From Luteimonas kalidii (GTDB taxonomy: Bacteria; Pseudomonadota; Gammaproteobacteria; Xanthomonadales; Xanthomonadaceae): DNA of 64,000 nucleotides. Positions 58,556 through 64,000 of the stretch are shown one piece after another (the stretch's first letter is position 1; every line of letters begins with the position of its first letter). The DNA lies in contig NZ_JARXRO010000015.1 of NCBI RefSeq assembly GCF_029887935.1, positions 62,001 through 126,000 of the forward strand. Direction: 5' to 3'. The notes beneath the pieces were generated by a model. That model worked only from the letters and a program-made list of their open reading frames with translations. It was not told the DNA's origin and did no database searches. Made by a program: the position numbers and the translations under genes.

Positions 58556-59560
58556 ATGAGTATCAGCATCGGCATCAACGGCTTCGGACGGATGGGGCGC
58601 CTGGCCCTGCGCGCGGCCTGGGGCGACCCAGGCCCGGCCTTCGTCCACATCAACGACCCCGCAGGCGACCCGGCCACGCTGGCGCACCTGCTGCAGTTCG
58701 ATTCGGTGCATGGGCGCTGGGATCGCGGCATCCGCGCGGCAGACGGCGCACTGGTGATCGACGACGTGCGCATCCCGGTCAGCCGCCACCACGACATCGC
58801 CGCCAGCGACTGGTCGGCCTGCGACGTCGTGATCGAGGCCTCCGGCAAGTTCCGCAAGCCCGACGTGCTGCAGCCCTACCTCGACCAGGGCGTGAAGCGG
58901 GTGGTGGTGACCGCGCCGATCAAGGCCGCCGGCGCGCTCGACATCGTCATGGGCGTGAACCACCAGCGCTTCGATCCCGCGCGGCACCGCATCGTGTCGG
59001 CCGCCTCGTGCACCACCAACTGCCTGGCGCCGGTGGTGAAGGCGATCCACGAGGGGCTCGGCATCCGCCACGGCAGCCTGACCACCATCCACAGCCTCAC
59101 CAACACCCAGGTGATCGTCGATGCGCCGCACAAGGACCTGCGCCGCGCGCGCGCCTGCGGCAGCAGCCTGATCCCCACCTCGACCGGTTCGGCGACGGCG
59201 ATCGCCGAGATCTTCCCCGAACTGCGCGGCCGCCTCGACGGCCATGCCGTGCGGGTGCCGCTCACCAATGCCTCGCTCACCGACTGCGTGTTCGAGGTCG
59301 AGCGCGCGACCACGGTGGAGGAAGTCAACGGACTGCTGCGCGCCGCGGCGGAAGGCGAACTTGCAGGAATCCTCGGTTACGAGGAACGGCCGCTGGTGTC
59401 GATCGACTTCCTGCACGATCCGCGCTCGGCGATCGTCGATGCGCCGTCGACCCTCGTGGTCAACGGCACCCAGGTGAAGATCTACGCCTGGTACGACAAC
59501 GAATGGGGCTACGTGAACCGCACCGTGGAACTGGTGCGGCTGGTCGGCGGGGCGGGCTGA
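58556..59560 (+). CDS. ArsJ-associated glyceraldehyde-3-phosphate dehydrogenase
   Basis: 334 residues, GAPDH fold: NAD-binding [15 protein letters not shown], catalytic Cys152 in [28 protein letters not shown] and the C-terminal [34 protein letters not shown] replaces the NDL-D motif of central GAPDH in the way seen in ars-operon copies. With arsenate in place of phosphate it makes 1-arseno-3-phosphoglycerate, which ArsJ exports. It lies 114 bp after the acr3 remnant and 3 bp before arsJ, so it is under ArsR control by read-through. Confidence 0.9.
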   Translation: MSISIGINGFGRMGRLALRAAWGDPGPAFVHINDPAGDPATLAHLLQFDSVHGRWDRGIRAADGALVIDDVRIPVSRHHDIAASDWSACDVVIEASGKFRKPDVLQPYLDQGVKRVVVTAPIKAAGALDIVMGVNHQRFDPARHRIVSAASCTTNCLAPVVKAIHEGLGIRHGSLTTIHSLTNTQVIVDAPHKDLRRARACGSSLIPTSTGSATAIAEIFPELRGRLDGHAVRVPLTNASLTDCVFEVERATTVEEVNGLLRAAAEGELAGILGYEERPLVSIDFLHDPRSAIVDAPSTLVVNGTQVKIYAWYDNEWGYVNRTVELVRLVGGAG

Positions 59561-59563
59561 CGC

Positions 59564-60790
59564 ATGTCCGCACGGCTGTCGCCCGACGTGCGCCAGTACC
59601 TGCTGGTCACCGGCAACTACTGGGCGTTCACCCTCACCGATGGCGCGCTGCGCATGCTGGTGGTGCTGCATTTCCACCAGCTGGGCTACAGCCCGCTGCA
59701 GATCGCGTTGCTGTTCCTGTTCTACGAATTCTTCGGCGTGGTCACCAACCTCGTCGGCGGCTGGCTGGGCGCGCGGATCGGGCTCAACCGCACCATGCAC
59801 ATCGGCCTGGCGCTGCAGGTGTTGGCGTTGGGGATGCTGCTGGTGCCAGCGGCGTGGCTGACCGTCGTTTGGGTGATGGCGGCGCAGGCGCTGTCGGGCA
59901 TCGCCAAGGACCTCAACAAGATGAGCGCCAAGAGCAGCATCAAGCTGCTGGTGGCGGACGATCGCCCGGGCACGCTGTATCGCTGGGTGGCGGCCCTCAC
60001 CGGGTCGAAGAACGCGCTCAAGGGCGTCGGCTTCTTCCTCGGCGGCGTGCTGCTGACCGCGGTCGGCTTCGCGCCAGCGGTGGCGATCATGGCCGCGGCG
60101 CTGCTGCTGGTGTGGCTGGCGAGCCTGGTGTTGCTCAAGGGAGAGCTGGGCAAGGCGAGCGCGCGGCCGAAGTTCCGCGACGTCCTGTCCAAGAGCCGTG
60201 CGATCAACCTGCTGTCGGCGGCGCGGATGTTCCTGTTCGGTGCGCGCGACGTGTGGTTCGTGGTCGCGCTGCCGGTGTTCCTGTCCACCACGCTGGCCTG
60301 GGATTTCTGGCAGGTGGGCGGGTTCATGGCGGCGTGGATCATCGGTTACGGCTTCGTGCAGTCGCTGGCGCCGTACGTCACCGGACGCGATGATGCGCGC
60401 ATGCCCGGCGGGCGCGCGGCGTTCGCGTGGGGCGCGGCGCTGGCCCTGGTGCCGCTGGCGATGGCCGCGATGCTCGGCGCCGGTGTACCGCCGCAGCCGG
60501 TGCTGGTGGGCGGGCTGGCCGTGTTCGGCGTGCTGTTCGCGGTCAACTCGTCGCTGCACAGCTACCTGATCGTCGGCCATGCGGCGCGCGACGGCGTGTC
60601 GCTGGACGTGGGCTTTTACTACATGGCCAATGCGATGGGCCGGCTGCTGGGCACGGTGCTGTCGGGCTGGGTGTTCCAGGTCGCGGGAATCGGCGCGTGC
60701 CTGGTGATTTCCGGCGTGTTCGTCGCGCTGGCGGCGCTGATCGTGCGCGCGTTGCCGGCGGTGCCCAGGGCGCGGTCGGGGAGGGAGTGA
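59564..60790 (+). CDS. arsJ: Organoarsenical efflux MFS transporter ArsJ
   Basis: 408 residues with about 12 membrane helices of the major facilitator superfamily. ArsJ signatures are LLVTGNYWAFTLTDGALRML near the start, LFYEFFGVVTNLVGGWLGAR, the loop GIAKDLNKMSAKSSIKLL near residue 115 and ARMFLFGARDVWFVVALPVF. It exports 1-arseno-3-phosphoglycerate, which decays outside to arsenate. Its partner GAPDH is 3 bp upstream. With ArsC and ACR3 lost, this is the only intact arsenate-export route in the cluster. Confidence 0.94.
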   Translation: MSARLSPDVRQYLLVTGNYWAFTLTDGALRMLVVLHFHQLGYSPLQIALLFLFYEFFGVVTNLVGGWLGARIGLNRTMHIGLALQVLALGMLLVPAAWLTVVWVMAAQALSGIAKDLNKMSAKSSIKLLVADDRPGTLYRWVAALTGSKNALKGVGFFLGGVLLTAVGFAPAVAIMAAALLLVWLASLVLLKGELGKASARPKFRDVLSKSRAINLLSAARMFLFGARDVWFVVALPVFLSTTLAWDFWQVGGFMAAWIIGYGFVQSLAPYVTGRDDARMPGGRAAFAWGAALALVPLAMAAMLGAGVPPQPVLVGGLAVFGVLFAVNSSLHSYLIVGHAARDGVSLDVGFYYMANAMGRLLGTVLSGWVFQVAGIGACLVISGVFVALAALIVRALPAVPRARSGRE

Positions 60791-60912
60791 CATCCGGCTG
60801 AGTGCGTGGATCCGCGACGCGACTCCGGCCGGTTCGCCTCACTCGATGGTCGGATGTTCACCGCATCGGCTCTGCCGGCCAACGTTTCGAGCGTAGGCGG
60901 CAGCGTTGCCGG

Positions 60913-61536
60913 CTATGCCGGACCGCCCCCGCGTGAGACAGGCAGCCGCCAGCCGCGCCGGATCGCCAGCCAGCGAATCACGAAACAGGCGGTGGCGCCG
61001 CCCACGGTCACGGGCGTGGGCGGCAGGTCCAGCGCATCGCCGGCCACCACCACGGTCGCGCCGACGAAGGCAGCGATCGCATACAGCTCGCGCTGCAGCA
61101 CGCTCGGAACCTGCGCCACCAGCACGTCGCGTACGATCCCGCCGCCGACACCCGACAGGATGCCGAGCATGATCGCCCCGGTCGGGCCGAGTCCGGCGTC
61201 CAGCGCCTTGTCCGCGCCGAGCACCGCGAACAGCGACAGCCCGACCGCATCGGACAGCTGCACCGGGTTGCGCATGCGCTCGACCTGCTCGTGGCGGTAG
61301 AACGTGAGCAGGCCGGCGGTGCTGGACACGGCGAGATAGCGCCAGTCGAGCACCGACACCGGCGGCGTCGCGCCCAGCAGCACATCGCGGATGATGCCGC
61401 CGGCCGTGGCTGCGGCGAACGCCAGCACCAGCACGCCGAACAGGTCGAGGCGATGGCGCACCGCCACCAGTGCGCCGCTGATCGCGAACGCGAAGGTGCC
61501 GACGAAGTCGATGATCGCGACGAAGGTGGAGGTCAT
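60913..61536 (-). CDS. TRIC-type (UPF0126) cation channel family protein
   Basis: 207 residues from the ATG at 61536. Two repeated halves of three helices each, with the paired motifs AATAGGIIRDVLLG and GVGGGIVRDVLVAQ that define the family, joined by FYRHEQVERMRNP. Bacterial members were formerly called UPF0126 or YadS/YicG; structural homology to trimeric intracellular cation channels suggests a K+-type channel. It is convergent with arsJ; the 122 bp between them hold nothing notable. Confidence 0.88.
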   Translation of the reverse strand: MTSTFVAIIDFVGTFAFAISGALVAVRHRLDLFGVLVLAFAAATAGGIIRDVLLGATPPVSVLDWRYLAVSSTAGLLTFYRHEQVERMRNPVQLSDAVGLSLFAVLGADKALDAGLGPTGAIMLGILSGVGGGIVRDVLVAQVPSVLQRELYAIAAFVGATVVVAGDALDLPPTPVTVGGATACFVIRWLAIRRGWRLPVSRGGGPA

Positions 61537-61621
61537 CGGCCTGGCCGGTGGGAATGCGACGAGGATGGCCCTTGGCGGCGACGCGCGGAAGCCGGGACAC
61601 GGGCCCGCGCCCGACCGGGCA

Positions 61622-62662
61622 TCATCCGCAGGGCTGGTCTTTCGCGAAGGGGTTGAGCCGGCGCACCCAGCTGTCGCCGCAGTCGATGTCCACCGGCGCC
61701 TCGCGGGCCTCGCGCGCCGCGGCCTCGCGGGTGGCGGCATCGCGGCGGGTCCGTTCGATCTCGGCCAGGCGCGCGCGGATCGCAGGCATCGCCGCGAGCG
61801 CGGCGCGTTCGCCCTCGAGGATGGCGGCGTTGCGCTGCTCGAAACTCACCGGCCCGATCTCGTTGACCTGCGGCCGGATCACCACGTCCGCGCGTTCGAG
61901 TTCCTGCCGCCCCAGCGTCTGGCCCATGATCGTGATCGACTGGTTGACGATCCCGGCCATGCCGGTCGGCGTACGCCCGCCCGCCTTGCTGGAGATGTCG
62001 ATGGCGATCACCACGTCCGCGCCCAGCTGGCGCGCCGCGTCCACCGGCACCGGGCTGACCACGCCGCCGTCGACGTAACTGTGCCGGCCGATGCGGGTGG
62101 GCTCGAACACGCCGGGGACGCTGCTCGAGGCGCGCACCGCCTGGCCGGTGTTGCCGCGTACGAACACCACGCGATCGCCGGTATCCAGCCGCGTGGCCAC
62201 GGCCGCGAAGGGCTTCTTCATCCGCTCGATCGGGAGTCGGCCGACCTCCGCGTTCACGTAGTCCTGCAGGGCCTGGCCCTGGACCAGGCCGCCGGAGAAC
62301 AGCCGGATGTCGCGCAGGGTGGACTCGTCCAGCGCGACCGCGCGCTCCTGCATCCGGAACGGGTCGATGCCGCTGGCGTAGAGCGCGCCGACCACGCTGC
62401 CGGCGCTGGTGCCGGCGACCACGTCGGCGCGGATGCCGTTGGCTTCGAGCATCTTGATCGCGCCGATGTGTGCGAAGCCCTTGGCCGCGCCGCCGCCGAG
62501 CGCCAGTCCGACCTTCGGCGGCGGGGAAACCGCGGCAGGCGCGACCGGAGTCGGGGCCGGCGGCGCAGGCGGACGGGTGGCCTCACCGCCGCCGCAGGCG
62601 ACGAGCACGACGCACAGCAGCGTGGCGCAGAACGGGCGGATCCGGCGTGGAATCGGGCGCAT
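61622..62662 (-). CDS. Patatin-like phospholipase lipoprotein
   Basis: 346 residues from the ATG at 62662 (MRPIPRRIRPFCATLLCVVL), chosen because it opens a lipoprotein signal with lipobox VLVAC (Cys23); the longer in-frame start lacks this. Patatin features: oxyanion loop GLALGGGAAKGFAHIG (residues 52-67), nucleophile Ser86 in GTSAGS and catalytic Asp198 in YVDGG. A charged helical C-terminus ends at DCGDSWVRRLNPF. It would act as a membrane-bound lipid acyl hydrolase, in the RssA/YchK-like group. It lies downstream of tRNA-Ala and its terminator. Confidence 0.9.
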   Translation of the reverse strand: MRPIPRRIRPFCATLLCVVLVACGGGEATRPPAPPAPTPVAPAAVSPPPKVGLALGGGAAKGFAHIGAIKMLEANGIRADVVAGTSAGSVVGALYASGIDPFRMQERAVALDESTLRDIRLFSGGLVQGQALQDYVNAEVGRLPIERMKKPFAAVATRLDTGDRVVFVRGNTGQAVRASSSVPGVFEPTRIGRHSYVDGGVVSPVPVDAARQLGADVVIAIDISSKAGGRTPTGMAGIVNQSITIMGQTLGRQELERADVVIRPQVNEIGPVSFEQRNAAILEGERAALAAMPAIRARLAEIERTRRDAATREAAAREAREAPVDIDCGDSWVRRLNPFAKDQPCG

Positions 62663-62776
62663 GCGTGGGCGGGCGTTGGACACCGCGGCGAGCATAGCGG
62701 CCAGCGGCCTGTCGCCAGCTGAAGCCGTCGCGCCGGACGCCCGCGCCTTGCGCGCGAACCACGCCGGCGCAGGCAT

Positions 62777-62801
62777 GAAAAAGGCCGGCGTGTGGCCGGC
62801 C
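62777..62801 (-). terminator. Terminator after tRNA-Ala
   Basis: On the minus strand GGCCGGC and GCCGGCC form a 7-bp stem (62801-62795 with 62789-62783) around a 5-nt loop, followed by TTTTTC. It ends the tRNA transcript before the patatin gene. Confidence 0.85.
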
Positions 62802-62820
62802 TCTTCCATGCGGTATCGAG

Positions 62821-62896
<76 letters not shown>

Positions 62897-62911
62897 ACGG
62901 CAGGACGGCGA

Positions 62912-64000
62912 TTATACGGGTGTAGAGCCGTCGTCGCCAGCCGGCAGCAGCAGCGGCGCGAGCGCGGGTTCGAGTTCGCTCCGGCGCCAGCCCGAGAGCA
63001 CGCCGGGCCAGTCCTCGCCGTCGAGCAGCGATTCCAGCCAGCGGCGCGATGCCAGCACCCCGTCGGGCAGCCCCAGTTCGCCGCTGCGCGCGGCCACGGC
63101 GTCCTGCAGCCGGCGCAGCGCCTTGCGGTCGCGCTCGCTGGTGCGAGGCGCGGGCGCGTCGTCCTCGTCGGGCAGGGGCGTGCCCAGCGCCTCGAACACG
63201 GAACCTGCGAGCTTGCGCGGCGCCTTGGGGTGCGTTTCGAACAGGCGGTCGAGTGCGCCGCGGTCCGCCGGCGCCTCGCGCGCCAGCGCCGCGGCGAGGT
63301 CGTTGTCCAGCACCCAGGTGCGAGGACGGTCGCTGCGCCGCGCCTGCGCATCGCGCCAGCGCAACAGGCGCAGCAGGCGGCGCTGTCCCGCGTCGTCGAG
63401 GAACTGCGCGCTGCGCAGCGACAGGTGCGGCCAGCGTTCGCCCTCGTCGCTGCGTGCATTGTCCAGCAGGCGCGCGCAATCCTCGTCGAACCACGCGCGT
63501 CGCCCCAGCGCGTCCAGCCGCGCCGACAGTGCGTCGTGCAGCGCGAACAGGTGGCGCACATCGTCGGCGGCATAGGCCAGCTGCGACGGCGACAGCGGGC
63601 GCTTCATCCAGTCCGACCGGGTTTCGCCCTTGTCCACGGCGATGCCGAGCAGTTCCTGCACCAGTCGCTGGTAGCCCAGGCCCGCGCCGATGCCGGCCAG
63701 CCCGGCCGCGATCTGGGTGTCGAACAGCGGCTCGGGCAACGCGTCGCAGGTACGCCGCAACGCGACCAGGTCCTCGCTGGCGCTGTGCATCACCTTGGCC
63801 ACGGACCGCTCGCGCAGCAGCGGTGCGAGCGCCTCGGGCATGCCGGGCGCGAGCATGTCGAGCAGCAGGATCACCGGCGCTGCGGGCGCGGCCGCTTCCA
63901 GCGCCAGCTGCACCAGCGACAGTTGCGGCCAGTAGGTGCGTTCGCGGATGAATTCCGTGTCGATCGCAACCCGGGTGGTGACGGTTTCGAGATGCGAACG
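62912..64000 (-). CDS. rnd: Ribonuclease D, 5' end outside window
   Basis: At least 362 residues; the start lies beyond 64000. Seen at the window edge is the first DEDD motif, [20 protein letters not shown], then the second Asp in [20 protein letters not shown] and [20 protein letters not shown], and the third motif around [13 protein letters not shown]. Two HRDC-like helical domains follow ([20 protein letters not shown] near the middle; [20 protein letters not shown] near the end). It is a 3'-5' exonuclease trimming tRNA precursors. tRNA-Ala lies 15 bp beyond its stop and could be cotranscribed. Confidence 0.94.
   Translation of the reverse strand, partial: RSHLETVTTRVAIDTEFIRERTYWPQLSLVQLALEAAAPAAPVILLLDMLAPGMPEALAPLLRERSVAKVMHSASEDLVALRRTCDALPEPLFDTQIAAGLAGIGAGLGYQRLVQELLGIAVDKGETRSDWMKRPLSPSQLAYAADDVRHLFALHDALSARLDALGRRAWFDEDCARLLDNARSDEGERWPHLSLRSAQFLDDAGQRRLLRLLRWRDAQARRSDRPRTWVLDNDLAAALAREAPADRGALDRLFETHPKAPRKLAGSVFEALGTPLPDEDDAPAPRTSERDRKALRRLQDAVAARSGELGLPDGVLASRRWLESLLDGEDWPGVLSGWRRSELEPALAPLLLPAGDDGSTPV

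Overview
The window looks like a chromosomal segment of a high-GC gammaproteobacterium of the Xanthomonadales (Lysobacteraceae/Xanthomonadaceae, for example a Lysobacter- or Luteimonas-like organism). The basis is very high GC, xanthomonad-like RimP, IF2, PNPase and XseA proteins, a class III PHA synthase, and the order nuoLMN - tRNA-fMet - rimP-nusA-infB-rbfA-truB-rpsO-pnp. No database search was possible, so the taxonomy is inferred from recalled family features.

Layout. 1-5500: end of the complex I operon (nuoK tail, nuoL, nuoM, nuoN), with a duplicated 91-bp palindromic element between nuoK and nuoL. 5574-15172: initiator tRNA followed by the transcription/translation operon rimP-nusA-infB-rbfA-truB-rpsO-pnp, with terminators after the tRNA, rpsO and pnp. 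15359-18683: a DUF1800-DUF1501 (Tat) pair. 18928-26304: a Nudix hydrolase, an RND efflux transporter with its periplasmic adaptor, a LytS/LytTR two-component pair and a NIPSNAP protein. 26561-31970: a polyhydroxybutyrate cluster (3HB-oligomer hydrolase, pssA, phaE, phaC) interrupted by a 620-bp repeat-rich spacer. 32074-33661: small membrane proteins and a possible structured RNA. 33769-37758: an acetolactate synthase-like enzyme, an aldehyde dehydrogenase and an NRDE protein in one operon. 37921-41442: xseA, ispG and a PAP2 phosphatase. 41705-48638: a large secreted subtilase, then a divergent pair of an FHA-GGDEF diguanylate cyclase and a TPR Ser/Thr kinase. 48648-54276: one leftward run amaB-like ALDH, phosphoesterase, DUF4190, pyrD, murB, EamA. 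54337-55892: tRNA-Arg, a DUF4136 lipoprotein and azurin. 55984-57048: remnants of a cbb3-oxidase assembly locus. 57060-60790: a rearranged arsenic cluster. 60913-64000: a TRIC-type channel, a patatin lipoprotein, tRNA-Ala and rnd (cut by the window end).

The most striking region is 55984-60790. An 18-codon arsC start is fused in frame to the last ~27 codons of ccoI, the copper ATPase of cbb3 oxidase maturation, and still overlaps ccoS by ATGA. On the other side of arsR, the ACR3 arsenite pump is reduced to its first codons plus an out-of-frame C-terminus. The arsenate-to-arsenite-to-efflux route (ArsC + ACR3) is therefore dead here, while arsH and the GAPDH-ArsJ pair that exports 1-arseno-3-phosphoglycerate are intact. 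The ccoNOPG(H)I genes expected next to ccoS are missing. The 23-bp arsH-arsR spacer carries an AT-rich palindrome covering both predicted -10 elements, and arsR may be leaderless.

Other points worth attention are the FHA-cyclase facing a Ser/Thr kinase (a plausible phospho-threonine to c-di-GMP link), a foldable leader RNA at 32811-32905, and the palindromic and tandem repeats at 67-274 and 28306-28592.
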